Of a stretch of 64,000 nt of DNA, positions 1-12,572 are shown one piece after another. A program made the position numbers and the translations under genes. The notes under the pieces are model-generated. The model was not told where the DNA came from. It saw nothing but the letters and a program-made list of their open reading frames with translations, and did no database searches. Origin of the DNA: Tolypeutes matacus. Taxonomy: Eukaryota > Chordata > Mammalia > Cingulata > Chlamyphoridae. The DNA lies in contig JAKSZT010053769.1 of NCBI GenBank assembly GCA_026826555.1, positions 7,129,193 to 7,193,192 of the forward strand, given 5' to 3'. Position 1 is the first letter of the stretch. Every line of letters begins with the position of its first letter.

Positions 1-3000
1 AAAGTGAAGCCTCCAATGAGCTCTCATTCCTAAAGTGTTTAAACTGTTATACAGAACATTTATCTATCCATTCTCAAAGTGTTATGTCACTTGCCAGAAG
101 CACTAAAACAAAAGTAAGGGTGTCTTGGTTATACTTATCTCCATCAGTAATGGGGGAAGGAAGTTAATATTGCTTTTTCTATATCATTATAGGCATTTTC
201 AGCCTTTGCATGGGGAGTTTTATGTGGTTTACCTTTGACATGCACATTTCCCCCATCAAACAGCTGGTGGTGTATCTGAGCTTTTAAAGTCTTTCAAGCT
301 TTTCATTTTCTGTTCTCTGTGTTCCATGATGATGAATCATTTCTAGGGCTCAGAACACTTGTATTGAAGGTATGGCTATTAGTATTCCACATGGAGCCTC
401 TGAGGGATGCGAGAATTGCTTTTCAAGGGGCAATAACAAAAGTGGAAATTTTCTTGACCAACTTTTTCTGTCCATATCTTTTTCTATTTGTGTCTGTCTC
501 CCTTTCTCTTTTAAGACAGTCTGGAGCAATTAACTGGAGACTTGTGAAATAAACATAGGGAAGAAATTTACTTCCACTCTGTGGGTCAGCATTATAGTTT
601 ATATTATTTAGCTATTCTCTGCTTGCTACAACTCTTATAATGACTATTTTGGATCACATTTAAAATTAAAATTATAATTTTCTTCCTGAATACATTTATG
701 CCATATTCTGTCAGTATACATAATTGGACTGTGAAAACTAAGGTGTTGGAAAGAGTAAACTAGAAAAAGGTGTTTCCAATCTCCATAGGTAGCCAAGAAT
801 TTGCAGGGCACTCTTTATTTATAACGCCTCTCAAAACTTCTGAGCGTGAAGTTTCGTATCTCTCCACATACCTATTTAGTTAACTCGAAACTTATTTTAA
901 AGGATACAAAACATGCCTTACCCCTTTCCAGTATCTGGTTCAAATGGACCAGGTGAGTTGGGAGACTTGCAAATCAAACCTCAAAAGAGGTCATTGGAGG
1001 GCTTGTAGGATTAAAAACGGAATATTAATTTCTCATTGTCTCAAAATATCTAAAATAAAATCTTACATGAACATGAATCAGCCTGTTAAATCTAGCAGAT
1101 TCTGGGAAATGAATCTGGGGAGTGAGGTTTTTGAGGACTAGATTCTGGTAGGAATATTTGTAATCAAAGTGCAATAACAACACAGATGATTTATGACCTT
1201 AAGCGAAGAAGGGACCCAGGAAAGATGCTGAGCCTCTCAGTTGTTTTAAGAATGTCTCTGAATCATGGCTTTTGAGTTTCATTGACTTACATCATTAACG
1301 TGATAGCTTTCAGTTTTCTCTAGATGAAAAAGACCATCATAGAATGATTTTGAAAACTTTTTCCAGCCTTCCATTGACTCTTTTCCTTATTATTCAGCAA
1401 CTTTATTAGTGAGTGCAAGTGCATAAAGGAGTTAACACTTGTAAATCTTCGTGGCATTATAAGATGATTCTGTGATGAATCAGAAATAACTTCTGTTCTT
1501 ACCACAGCCAGACAATAGGTGCTGGCTTTTAAAGAAGCAAAAAAGATTAAACCCGACAGATTTTCTATTTCCTGTAATTAAAGTGAGCTTTTACTGAAAA
1601 ACCTACAAGAGTTGCAGAGAGAAATAATATTGTGGCTAAAAGAAATAATATGAGGGGACATAAAAGACTCTTGGGTTATGGAATTTGGAGGAACTATTAA
1701 ACACTGCACTCTCTGTCAATATCCTTCCACACAACAGTTATTTGCCTTATTGGAAGAAAGTTTAGAAGAGGCAAGAGATGGCAAATTCACATGTCTTAGC
1801 ATATGGGCCTTTACGCTCACTGTCCAGTCCCTTTATTTTGATTCCTGTTAAAGGACTCCAAAGAGATACATTTCTCTGGTGTTCTGCTGGGGTAAATTCT
1901 CAAATTTCCATAGTTGAGAAAATACCATATCTGGGTAATCTTATCCAGGACTTCTGGGAAAGCTAAAGAAATATTCTTCCATTTTGTGGGTAGAGGAATT
2001 AAGATGCCAAAAAATCACACAGCAAGTCAGTGGCAGAAGTTCAATGAAAACTGAAGCTTGGGATTTCCAAATCATCGCTTATTGTTCCCTATTCTTGTTT
2101 ACACATCAACTCTAAGTATATCAGAAACACCTTTTCAAAAATACTCTTTTATAGACGAATCAGAAAACGTCTCTAGAGAAGAGTTTTTGAGGGAAGTCTG
2201 TCTGGTGGGAAGGACAGCTATACAAATATGCCTATCACCTTAGCTTTAATGTTGCCCTAGGATTCTTTTCTCTTTTTCTTCATAGTCATTATCATACTTA
2301 GCCTCAGGCTCCTTGCTCTGGCTCTAGCCCAGTTGTGGATAAAATCTAACATAAAATAAACCCCTTTCTATTTGTCTCCTTAACACAACTAAACTAAGTG
2401 AATATTTTCAAAGGGAATTTACTAGAAAATAAAGAGGTGTAATAGTAAAAAACCCAAGAAATTGTAAGATACGTGACAATGGTTTCCTTCCTGGTGCGTA
2501 ACTCATCTCCAATGCAGGCCCTGTGCCATCCCACATCCTGTTTGAAAGGCCCAGATCTGAGCATCCAGAGAGGAAAGCAAACCTTAGGAGGCAAAGGGCC
2601 AGAGGCCACTTCCGTGGTCATCTGCTCCCACTTGAAATCATCCTTTGGAGTGTTCTGTGGTTATTTTAATGCGAATGGTTATTATTTTGCATTTCATTCT
2701 GATTTCTATCCAGATTTTCAACATCAAAAAACTGAAAGAATCTGTCTTTTATTTATTTTAAAGTGCTGAGGTCACAAAAATACCTATCAGGTTACATGTT
2801 TGCCAAACATAACAGGTATGTTTTGTGCCGCAGAAAGTGCATGTTCAAAGGCTGAAGCTCATACTATGCAAAATTCTGCTCTTTGGCTTGTTTGGGAAAT
2901 GGGGGTAGTCTAAAATGTGGTCTATTGTTTCTGGATCTAAATTCTAGAACCAAGAACAAGGAACAGGAGTTACATTGAGGGATATTTCAACTCAGTACCA

Positions 3001-3879
3001 GGAAAATTTTGCTAAGGAGTAGAATTGTCCACAAAATAGCTTAGACTTCCTCCTAATGCAAATGAGATCCCTTTGATTGGAAATCGTTGGGGACTGCAGA
3101 GGTTAGTGTCGGTATAATTCTGGAAGTAGTTGAAGTGGGATCCTACAAATTATACTGACATTCTGATTGATAGTAAGTTACTACATAGCTAGATGGTCAG
3201 TTTTCAAAGTTAAAGTACAGTCGCATATACATGTGGCATTATGTAATCAATCTCTGATGATTCAGAAAGCATTTTGAGGTTTTCAGTGTCCGAGGCTACT
3301 TACCGCTATGAGCATTAAATCAGTCTAGTCAATGTATAAATGTAAGGTCTTACTGGTGAATTAAGCCTACTATATAGAGAATGCTGGATAACAGTTTACT
3401 GTAACTGGAGAAATAGGTATACTATTTTTATTTTTCTCTTTAGTTAAGATTAATAATAGATGACTCTCTTTGGTTTCTATTGCGTACAATTATATTTGGT
3501 ATCCACATATGGATTTTATATTTTAGGCTATGTTCTAAGAACATTAATTAATTCATACTCTTTATAGCATTGTGTGAGTTAGGGGAACTGAACAGTGCTT
3601 GATTGCCCAGAAGCAAAAAGGAACTGCTGCCAGATGTAGATTTAGAACTTAGAGAATTTCTTCATTCCTATCTTCCAACTGTATACTTTCTTTGGAGCTA
3701 AGAAAACTGTAGAACATCTCTATCATGATTGGCAAAGTTTGTTATTGAGATGATTCTTAGCATGCACTTCTTTAGGGATGGGCTGAGTTATATTAAAAAT
3801 AGTCACAGTGACAATAAGAAATTCCTCTTTAGGATTGGGGAGGGGGAATGTAGCATACTATTCATAATAATAAAAAGAA
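1..3879. other. AT-rich stretch, no gene recognised
   Basis: This is presumed TMEM196 intron 1. Open frames are short (up to 98 codons) and without family resemblance. No TMEM196 exon, RNA gene or well-preserved mobile element was recognised. Confidence 0.6.
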
Positions 3880-4065
3880 TGGGCTAACATTTCTGGAGCA
3901 TTTGCAAAATACCAGGCCCAGTGCTAAACCTTTTCATACATGATCTAATTTAATGTCCACATTTCAGCTGAGAAAATTGATTCTCAGAACAATTTTTCCT
4001 ATCATACAAGTGGCAGAGCTGGTATTCAAACACAGGCTGCTCTAACTCTAGAGGCTGAACTCATC
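3880..4065 (-). repeat. MIR SINE fragment
   Basis: The reverse complement of the MIR core is visible: a 'GGCAGAGCTGGTATTCAAACACAGG'-like segment near 4012-4036 and the upstream tail-side words for a list-end position and low counts ('CTAACATTTCTGGAGCATTTG', 3884 on). It is old and diverged, with approximate ends. Confidence 0.7.
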
Positions 4066-7000
4066 TCAGATCTTCAAATCATGGTTTTACTTCCAGTTCT
4101 TTCAGCTTTCATTGCAGTTATGCTTTGTTTTCCTTTCCATATTAGAGAAAGCTCTTGGAATAGAGATGAAAATACACTCCACATTTTCTCTTTGCTAGGA
4201 GGATATTTTTGTACTGTGGCAATATAAGCCAAAAACAACTTGCTATTTAATGACTATCATTTTGAGTGGTCATGATGCAGTGGGTCCGACGGAATATATC
4301 CAGAACCAACAGGTTGAGTTGGTATGAAGTAGTATTTTTCCTTATGGGCCATTGGATTTTATTCTCTGGAGAAATATTTTCCTACCACTTGGTGGCAGTA
4401 GCTACCAACACATCTGCAAGTTTTTTCCCCCAATTTACGACTGAGATACTAGTCTTTATCTCTAGCTGGGAGTGATTTTCTATAAGGATTTCACCCTTCA
4501 ATTAATTAAACTTTTCATGCAATACAGTTATTTCCACTGGCTCATCTCCCATGAATATATTTTATTATTATTGTTAATAACAACATATGTCCTTGATATC
4601 ACTTAGGCAATGCACTTCTGCGGCTCCTAAATTAAGGTCCTTAGATTTTACTTTAGAAGAAAGATCATACAGAATGACAATAGAAAAAATTCTTCCATTC
4701 AACATTACAGATTTAGAGGTGTGCATTGGTTTTCAAGTACAGAAGGGATTATCGATAAGGACGCTCAACTCTCCAATGAAGAGAAAAGAAGAAGAAATTA
4801 GTTTATAGTGATAAAGAATAGATTTTGTTTAGACTTATAGGTAGATGGAAAGTCAGAGTGACCAACTAAAAAGAGTTAATTAAAGCATATCTTTTTAGGG
4901 AGGTTTAGATAATTAGCTCCCTTAAATAGTTATATGGAACTGACTAAAAGCAGAAGACTGGACTAAAGAATTACTAAAATTTAGCCCTTAAAATCATGTA
5001 TATTTTAGAATATGTTAGAACATGATGAAATGTTTGTAATATTATTTTAAATTTAACAAAACAGCAGAATATAAAACTTATACACATTTCTCTCTTATTG
5101 CAAATATTACTGTTTTCAGACACACAAAGCCAAGGCAATATGTCAAAATGTAAACAGTGATTGTCACTGAGTGTTGGGACTATAAATGATTTCCAATTCA
5201 TTTGTACTTATTGTATTTTCCCAATTCTCTACTGTAAGCTTGTATAAAATAATAAGATATTTAATTTAATATTCCAAGAAAATTGTACTGATACATAATA
5301 TAAGGCATTGGTCTATGGCTTTGGCATTTAGAGGGATTAATGCATATGAATTAGATGGGGGAGGAAGAATGCCAGCAGAGATATCCTTTCTTCAAAGCAG
5401 AGTAGGGCATACATATCATTAGATAAAGTATAATATGAAAAGTGCCAACCAAAATATCTCCCCTAATGTTCTTAAATTCTCATCACATGAATGGTTTATA
5501 TGAGTTAAATCACAGATTTCCCAAATTAAATCCATTTAAAATATAACCTTAACCTTTAACCTAGGGGGTTATACATGCAAAAAGTTAGTATCCATATGAG
5601 GAAAACACCATGCTTCTTGCTCTATATGTATATAAGGAACCCTTGGTAATAATCCATAGAAGTGCTAATTGCCCTCGAGAATTTTGATTTAAATGAAAGG
5701 GAAGGTCAAGATTTTCCATGAGGAAAATTACCCATTTATCCTCCTTTCTTTTTCCTACCCATTGTACCTTCTTCCAAATAAATAACATCCACAAACAATT
5801 CTCCTACTTACTGGGGCTAAGCTCAACTTGCTGCAATGGAAACTTGGATCTCAGTGAACCAAAAGTCATGACTTGTACAACATCACTGTATTACTTGAAT
5901 TCCTTGCTTGACAAAAGCTTGTACAGTTTAAGATGGAGCTCTTACACTGACAGAGACAGCCTGTAACTCAGATTATCAGAAAGGTCTTTTTTTCATTCAG
6001 CCTTAAACCTTTATTGACTTGTCTATATCTTAAAACAAGTACATCATTAATCTTTTCTTCTATTTTTTCTTCTCTAGGCCAAACGTTCCCTGGTTCCTCA
6101 GCCATTTTCAGGATCATTCTCTCCTGAGTAGTCTGTTTTCTTTCTCTTTCTCTAAGTGTCAGCGAGAGAATTGCCTGGAAAGCAAATCAGGAAATAGACC
6201 TTCTTTAGGTCAGTTGAGGCTTTCTCTCTAGCAATTTCCAGAAGGTTGAAGTCCCTAATCACCATTATGTATGGACCTAACATTTGCCCTCTTTACAGGT
6301 ATTTATATCTCAGAAGAACTTCTTTACTTCAAGAGGTGGAATGCCGCTGTTGGGTGGTAGTTATGTTGGGTCAGGGCATTTTCTACTCCCAAATAGGACA
6401 ACAGAGATTAAAATGTATGAGGTTTACAACATTTAGAAGTCTGTAAACAAATACTATCCATTGCCCAATTCCTTTCATTACAGGCAGTTCTACATTTCAC
6501 AGAACTCAGTAAAAATATCATCACCAGCTTGGACATAAAGTGAAGCTTATACAATGAATACCAAAAATATAGCTTCAGAATCTCTGAAGGAAGAACAAGC
6601 ATGTATTAAATATTTTTAAATATTTGTTTTCAAAGGAACAATTCTGCAAAGCTCATTTCCTTGAAACATGTTTTGTGTCCAAAGGTGTCTGTCATACTTA
6701 CTGTAATACTTGGACCAAGTTAAGGGTAATATTTAAGATGTAATGCAATTCAAAGTTTTGCTTTGATTCCTGAGAAAAAAATCAGAGTGTCTGATTTAAG
6801 GAAAAGGACATCATGGTTATTTTGTTTTGTCTTTTCGTGAAGAACCAAGAGATAGTAGACTGGCATGGTTTATCTGTCAAGCCATGAGAAGAAGAGAAAA
6901 CACAAATGTTGGAAGATAAAATAATCTCTCTCCCCTGACAAGGTAAACAGCATGATGGGTGTGCATCAGCTAGCAGAATAAGAGCACAGGTGAGAGAAAG

Positions 7001-7177
7001 GCATCTGCACTGGCTTTTCATGTTCAGCTCTTAGGTACTCTGAAGCTCCAAAGGAGCCATATTTATGTTCCAGGACAATTCCCACTCAGAGAAAAGATTA
7101 ATCCGTGAGTGTTGACCACTAAGAACTGGGATATAGAAGCAGCACTATTTTTCACAGTCAGTGCTTAAAAGAAATGT
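4066..7177. other. AT-rich stretch, no gene recognised
   Basis: This is presumed intron 1. Only short open frames occur, and no repeat family was assigned with confidence. Confidence 0.55.
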
Positions 7178-7450
7178 GTGGAGTGTAGTAGCATAAGGGT
7201 TAAGAACAGAGATATTGGAGTCAGACAGAGATGAGCTTAAATTTAGGCCCAGCCATATACTAGTGGGACTTAAAGCAACGACTTAAGCTCTCTGAATCTC
7301 AACTTCCCCTTATGTAAAATGGATATACTCCAATACTTATCTTACAGTGCTATTGAAAAAATTAATGAGATAATGCTTATGATGTGCCTGTCATACTTTC
7401 TAATACTAATAAACCATAGATAAATGGAGGTATTAATAATTATTATTAAA
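7178..7450 (+). repeat. MIR SINE
   Basis: The order of blocks follows MIR: the tRNA-related head ('AGCATAAGGGTTAAGAACAG'), the 'GGAGTCAGACAGA' core, then 'CTCTGAATCTCAACTTCCCC', 'GTAAAATGGATA' and the 3' 'TTAATGAGATAATGC' segment. It is diverged but nearly complete. Confidence 0.8.
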
Positions 7451-8220
7451 ACTGCATAATTTAGCCTCTGAGGGGTTCAGAGCAGTATCTGAGTTCCTGA
7501 GAAGAATTAATAAAGGACATTTTATACATTTTAATTTTTTACCTTCATAGCATCTTGGCTTAGGCAAAATTATATGTATGTTTGCTTCAGAATGCTCGTG
7601 TTCCTTCTTCCATGGAAAAGGGTTGCTGCATGTCACATCAATATATATTCAGGGATTTGGGCACCATTATTGTTTGCATCCTTTGGCCCTGATACGCTGA
7701 GTTTCAATTGGCAAGACTTAAAATCTTGTAAGTGGACTAACTTCTAGAAAGTTATAATTCAATGTATTAATTTTTATTTTATCCAAGAGAAGCCTCTGAA
7801 ATGCTAACAATAATTCCTCCGAATATGATATTTCGAAGCAAAATGCCATGACCAAAATGGGTCCATGCTCCAATGACACCAGAGCATAACACAGGAGACT
7901 GGTCATCATGAAAGCTGTTTCTATTTTTAGCTCAGCCTACAATCATTCTGCAGTTCAGACTGTGAGCAGCCAGATGCATGGGAGTCGATGAAAGAGACCC
8001 AGCTGGGATATTGTCAGCTCCAAAAACTCAAAAAAAAAAAGTCTCAAACTTGCTTCCACTTGTCACTTTCTTATTTCTATCACTGTTACTATTATTCTGC
8101 TGAAACTTAGAGGCATCTTTTATATTTTTCTACTTCTTCCATATCATTCCCATCAAATCAAGTTTTTTGTGTATGTGCCATTAATTTTATATTCACAATG
8201 AATCTCTTAATTCATTCAGG
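7451..8220. other. No gene or clear repeat recognised
   Basis: AT-rich sequence with one 12-base A run near 8029. I see nothing else assignable. Confidence 0.5.
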
Positions 8221-8790
8221 CCCTCATCAGCCCTTTCCTGGATTAGCGACACGCCTTCTGGGAACTCCGCCTTCCTTCTGTCTCTAGTGTCTTTCTAAGC
8301 TCATTCTAAGCATGAATTTTAGCACCTCACTCCTTTGATTGTTTGTTTTTTTCCAATGGCTCTCCAAGCTTTCTGACCTGGCATCAGAGCCCAGATGGAT
8401 GGTCCCAACCTGATTTCCAAATGATGTCCTGCTGATCTCCTACAGTCAAAGTAAACTTAAATAAACCCCACACTTCCTTAGTTTATCATCTTTATTCATT
8501 TTGCTTCTATATTTGGAAAGTTTTTTTCCTCTTCTTTCTTTCTTCAGGGTCAATCTCATTCTTTCTGGCCAGATGTGGTCCCATCTATTCCCTGAATTCT
8601 TATAGTACTTTGGGTGCTTTTTAATGGGACTTATTACATTTTGACATATATTTGTTCATATGCTTGCTATCTATATAACAAGACTTTAAGCTCCTTAATG
8701 AAGAGATTATTTTTTATTCATGTTTATAACAATCATCATCCTACTCCCATCCAGAATACTTAGTATGGTCCCTGGTTCATAGTAGTCATT
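8221..8790 (-). repeat. L2-like LINE fragment
   Basis: This pyrimidine-rich sequence has the layout of reverse-complement L2 3' regions ('CCAATGGCTCTCC', 'TTAATGAAGAGATTATT', then 'ATACTTAGTATGGTCCCTGG' matching the L2 'most recent/frequency' tail words). Divergence is high and the limits are approximate. Confidence 0.5.
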
Positions 8791-9779
8791 TCTTAAAATG
8801 TTGGAGTAGAAGGATAAGGTCCCTGGTCATAGTGCATAATAAACAGCAGGTCTCAACGAATATTTGTTGAAAAAAGTATTGTTTATATTCTCACAATTTT
8901 ACTAAAATAGCCCTTTTAAAGGTTATTAACGACATTCGATTTACCATCTCTTATTATTGAAATGCTCTTCTCCCTTGGCTGCCAGGACACTGAGGTCTCC
9001 TGATTGCCTCTAAGCTTCATGCCCACCACTTCTCAGCCCCTGTTATTGGATTCCTTTTCCCTAATTATAAGCTGGTATTTCTGAAGTTTCTATTCTGTTC
9101 TTCTCACTTTATGTGCTCTTTGGGGCTTTAACTATTACTTCTTGCCCAAAGCTTCTCACATCTACATATTGAGCATTGATCTTTATCTGAATTCAGACAC
9201 AGAATTCCAACTGTCTTTTCCACAAGAATCCCCTTCCAAGATTTCAAATTATTCATTTTTCTCTTATCCCCTTCCATTGGCATCAATTACTATTTATGGT
9301 AGTCACGGTTATTTTGCAGTCCAGAATTTATTTACATATACTCTGGCAATTATGTCTCATTTTTCTACTGAGAAAACCACTTATATTTCCCTTTCTGTCA
9401 TGAGTTTCTCCTCTCCCCTAGTCCTATGAATGAGGTTTAACAAATTAGGATTTTCTATTACTCTGGTAATAGTGATTTCTTCAGGGATAACCACGTGACA
9501 CAAGTAATGCCGATCAGAGACAAAAAGGACATTTTCAAAAAAATTTTTGACCTGTCAGGGAAGCAGATTATTTTTCTGCTACTCCAGTTATAGTGACAAT
9601 ATGACCCTGGAACATCTGGGGACCACAAAGTGAAAACTAAGAATTATGCCAACTAGGAGAATGAGGCACCGATATGCCTCACAATAATACTTCACACTCA
9701 GAAAGTCCCAATCAAAGTCATCTTCTCCCTGAAAATATTTTCCTCCTCCAACAGTTCTTACTTCTGGAAATAGCACAAC
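8791..9779. other. No gene recognised
   Basis: Mixed pyrimidine-rich and AT-rich sequence, possibly further L2 decay. The 95-codon plus-strand frame at 9142-9429 has no recognisable family. Confidence 0.45.
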
Positions 9780-10308
9780 CATCTACCCTGATCTCATCCT
9801 TGACATGTGGGACTCATTCTTGACACCTCCTTCACACCCTCATGCATTACATTCAGTCAATCACAGAGCACTGTTCATTTTGTCTCTAAAATATATCTGA
9901 AATGTATCTGCTTCTCTTTCTCCATTGCTTCTACTTGATCCCAAACCACTATCATTTCTCATCAGGGTTACAGCAAAAACTTCCATATTGTTCTGTCCAT
10001 ATCTACCCTTCTGATCATCCAATCCATTCTTTTTTGAACTTGTTATTTCCCTGTTTAAAACCTTTCAATGCTATCCTATTGCTTTTAAGGCAAAATCCAA
10101 AGTATTTACATGGCCTTTAAAGTATTTCATGATCTGCCTACTTATCTAGACTCAGCTTTCACTGATTCCTCCCTTAACTTCTTGGAACTCGTCATATTTC
10201 TTTCCATTGCATATGCTGTTTCCTTGGCCTGAATATTCCTCTTCTTTGACTGGCTAACTCCTATTCATGATTTAACTTTCTGCCTAAATGCTACTTCTTC
10301 ATGGAAGG

Positions 10309-10321
10309 CCTCCTTGACTTT
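10309..10321 (+). repeat. Target-site duplication, left copy (SINE)
   Basis: CCTCCTTGACTTT, identical to 10813-10825 on the other side of the SINE. Confidence 0.9.
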
Positions 10322-10812
10322 ATTTTATTTTTCACTTTATTTATTTTATTTATTTTTATTTATTTCTCCCTGCCCCATTGTTTTGCTGTTGTTGTTGTTT
10401 TTCTTTTTCTTTCTTTCTTTCTTTTTTTTTTTTTTTTTGCACTCACTGTCTGCTCCCTGTGTCCACTTGCTGTGTCTGCTTGTCTTCTCTTTAGGTAGCA
10501 GTGGGAACCAAGCCTGGGACATTCCAGAGTGGGAGAGAGGTGCTCAATCTCTTGTGCCACCTCAGCTTCCTGGTCTGCTGCACCTCTTATTGTCTCTCCT
10601 CTGTGTCTCTTTTTATTGCATCATCTTGTTGCACCAGCTCTCTACTTGGGCCAGCACTCAGTGCAGGCTAGCACTCCTGCAGGGGCCAGTACTCTGTGGA
10701 AGTCAGCACTCCACATGGGCCAGCTTGCCTTCACAAGGAGGCCCTGGGAATCAAACCCTGAACCTCCTATATGGTAGATGGGAGCCCAATCACTTGAGCC
10801 ACATCTGCTTCC
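10322..10812 (-). mobile_element. Two-headed xenarthran tRNA-derived SINE with target-site duplication
   Basis: Read on the minus strand, the element opens with GGGAAGCAGATGTGGCTCAA, has a B-box-like GGTTTGATTCC, then a non-tRNA middle. It continues into a second tRNA-like unit (AGCTGAGGTGGCACAAGAG, with a B-box-like GGTTCCC), followed by a tail that appears as the long T-rich tract at 10322-10439 on the plus strand. The insert is flanked by CCTCCTTGACTTT at 10309-10321 and 10813-10825. The long open frames across it on both strands are products of the T-rich tail and carry no known domain. Confidence 0.88.
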
Positions 10813-10825
10813 CCTCCTTGACTTT
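10813..10825 (+). repeat. Target-site duplication, right copy (SINE)
   Basis: CCTCCTTGACTTT, identical to 10309-10321. Confidence 0.9.
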
Positions 10826-11289
10826 CTTGACTGAGTTCCTGTTTTAAGCTCCTATGACACCCTGACATTTTCTTTATAGCAATGTAGTTAAATATTTATT
10901 TGTGTAATTATTTATTAATATTTTCCTCCTCTCCATAGACTGTGCCTTGTAGATAAGGATTATATCTTGCTCTTTGTGTATCCCCAGTACATAGTACAAT
11001 GTCTGATAATGAATAGAATCATAACTATTTCATGTATGAATGAAACAAAGCAGCACACCTTATCCAAACTTAATTTATATATTGTTCCCCAAATGTATAC
11101 CTTCATTTTTATTTTCCTCATCTCAGTTAGGTACTCTCTCTATTCGTTTCTACTCTCATACAAAAATCAGCCTTAATTAAGTTTTCAAAACCTGATTCTC
11201 ACTAGGTCCTGTTGAGTGTGCCTCCATAATGTTGTTCACATATGCCCTTTTCATTTCCATTAACTTCATTCTGATGCTTAATTTTAATA

Positions 11290-11720
11290 AGAAAGATTTC
11301 AGTGAAGCTCCGTGCTTTAAGTCTTCCGACTTCTGCCTGGGTGACTATCCCTAAAATAAATCAATTCATGTCACTACCATCTTCAAAACCTTTAAATTAT
11401 TTTTAGTGTCTGTCTAATTATAAAAAAAGAATATAATGCAAATTCTACAATATAATACTCCAGTTCTTCATAGTTTGGCTAAGTGTAGCTCTCCAGGCTC
11501 TTCTGCACCTTTTGTGCTCTGGACAGAATATTCTCTTTGCCATTCTCAAGATCTCCATGGGCTTTTCACGCCTCCACCAGCCTTGCTCTCCTCACCTGCC
11601 ATCAAGCCCTCTGTACTTAATTCCTCCAGGCACATCCTTCTTAAAGTCACCTGTCTCTCTATTCACCTACCTTTGTGCATCCATGGATTTGCATAAAATC
11701 CTTTTGTAGCTATTTATTCT
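11290..11720 (-). repeat. L2 LINE fragment
   Basis: Reverse-complement L2 3' words such as 'TGTGCTCTGGACAGAATATT', 'TTCTCTTTGCCATTCTCAAG' and the following cysteine/serine-rich pyrimidine tract. It is diverged; the 86-codon plus-strand frame here is a shadow of it. Confidence 0.55.
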
Positions 11721-11749
11721 GTCTCAAGCTATATTTATTTGAATTTAGT

Positions 11750-11992
11750 GGAATGCAGTATAGCTTAATGATTAAGAGTGACAGGTATAGAGTCAAACTG
11801 CCCGGGTTTGAACCATGGCTCCACCATTTTCCATCTCTGTGACTTTGAGAAAATTACTTAAATTATCTTGCCAGAGTTTCCTCTTTAATTCAAAGAATAA
11901 GACTATACATTTCATAGAATTTCTGTGAAGATTAAATTATAACACATGTTAAAGCACTTTGAAGAATTCAAATTCTCAGTATCTGTTATTGT
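11750..11992 (+). repeat. MIR SINE
   Basis: A clear MIR layout: 'GTATAGCTTAATGATTAAGAG', 'AGAGTCAAACTGCCCGGGTT', 'TGAACCATGGCTCCACCATT', 'GAAAATTACTTAAATTATCTT', then 'GAAGATTAAATTATAACACAT' and 'TTAAAGCACTTTGAA'. The 3' end abuts the CpG-rich LTR-like block. Confidence 0.85.
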
Positions 11993-12572
11993 TAGGAAGT
12001 AGATTTCTCCCACGAGACATAATGTCCTTGGTGCTAGAGTTCTGTGAGGTAATGTTTACCAGGCGTTTGCGGGGCACTACGCCCCACCTTCTTCCCGGAC
12101 CCAACTTCCCCATTTCTCTCAGCCTATCACAGCATTCCCTCACAGCCATAACCTTATTTGGACATGTTGGCCTTCTCCTCTAGCCTCCCCCCTCCCTCCC
12201 GAATCTTCCCTCCACGCCCAGCAACAGCTTCGCCCTATCAGAAGACAACACGCTCACCCCCGCCCAACTCTGCCTATAAAACTGCGCAGCTCTCCCTGAA
12301 TAAAGGTCTTACCTTCCAGCAAGCAAGTGAATGGTGTCTCTTCATTTAGTACTGTCAGGGAGACCACAGGGCACCAAACGGCGACCCTGTGACAACTTCT
12401 CCTTAACCCCCGTGAAGACCAGGGAGCCGGGCCTGCGCTCTCCTGACAACTTCTTCACCCCCCCGCCGTTCCGGAGTGCACGCCGGACGGCCCACAACTA
12501 GCTCGTGTCGCTCCCCGGGCTGCAGCAGGGCTGATCACCCTCAGGCCCGGAAACAAAGCGGCAGTCCTGTGT
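11993..12572 (+). mobile_element. Solitary LTR-like block of an endogenous retrovirus (probable)
   Basis: A CpG-rich island of about 580 bp sits in AT-rich DNA directly after a MIR. It contains TATAAAA (12275-12281) and AATAAA (12299-12304) only 24 bp apart, as in LTRs with a very short R region in which the poly-A signal sits near the transcription start. A candidate 5' end begins TGTTAGG near 11993; the 3' end is not clear, and no convincing target-site duplication or primer-binding site was found. No gag, pol or env sequence follows, so it would be a solo LTR. The class is uncertain; the short-R arrangement is more typical of betaretrovirus-like (class II) elements. Confidence 0.55.
12275..12281 (+). 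promoter_or_regulatory. TATA box of the LTR-like block
   Basis: TATAAAA in a GC-rich context, 24 bp before AATAAA. Its position fits a core promoter of the LTR. Confidence 0.5.

Larger units (their letters stand above)
9780..11040 (-). repeat. L2 LINE fragment, split by a SINE
   Basis: Before the SINE, L2 3' coding-side words in reverse complement can be read: 'CAAAATCCAAAGTATTTACATGG', 'GCCTGAATATTCCTCTTC', 'CATGGAAGGCCTCCTTGAC'. After the SINE the same L2 resumes ('CTCCATAGACTGTGCCTTGT', 'GTATCCCCAGTACATAGTAC'). The continuity across the insert makes this one L2 interrupted by a later SINE. Confidence 0.75.

Noticed and set aside
947..956. CAGGTGAGTT, a perfect donor-like word on the plus strand
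   Set aside because: No exon-like sequence precedes it and it lies on the strand opposite to TMEM196. A single match of this kind is expected by chance.
2394..2769. Overlapping frames on both strands in a GC-moderate patch, considered as a TMEM196 exon
   Set aside because: The minus-strand translation does not match the remainder of TMEM196, and no consistent splice sites were seen.
10314..10847. 177-codon plus-strand open frame
   Set aside because: It runs through the inverted T-rich tail and body of a SINE; the Leu/Phe-rich start is the tail.
12265..12305. TATA box plus AATAAA considered as a host gene promoter
   Set aside because: The close spacing and block-like CpG content fit an LTR better than a host promoter, and no coding exon follows.
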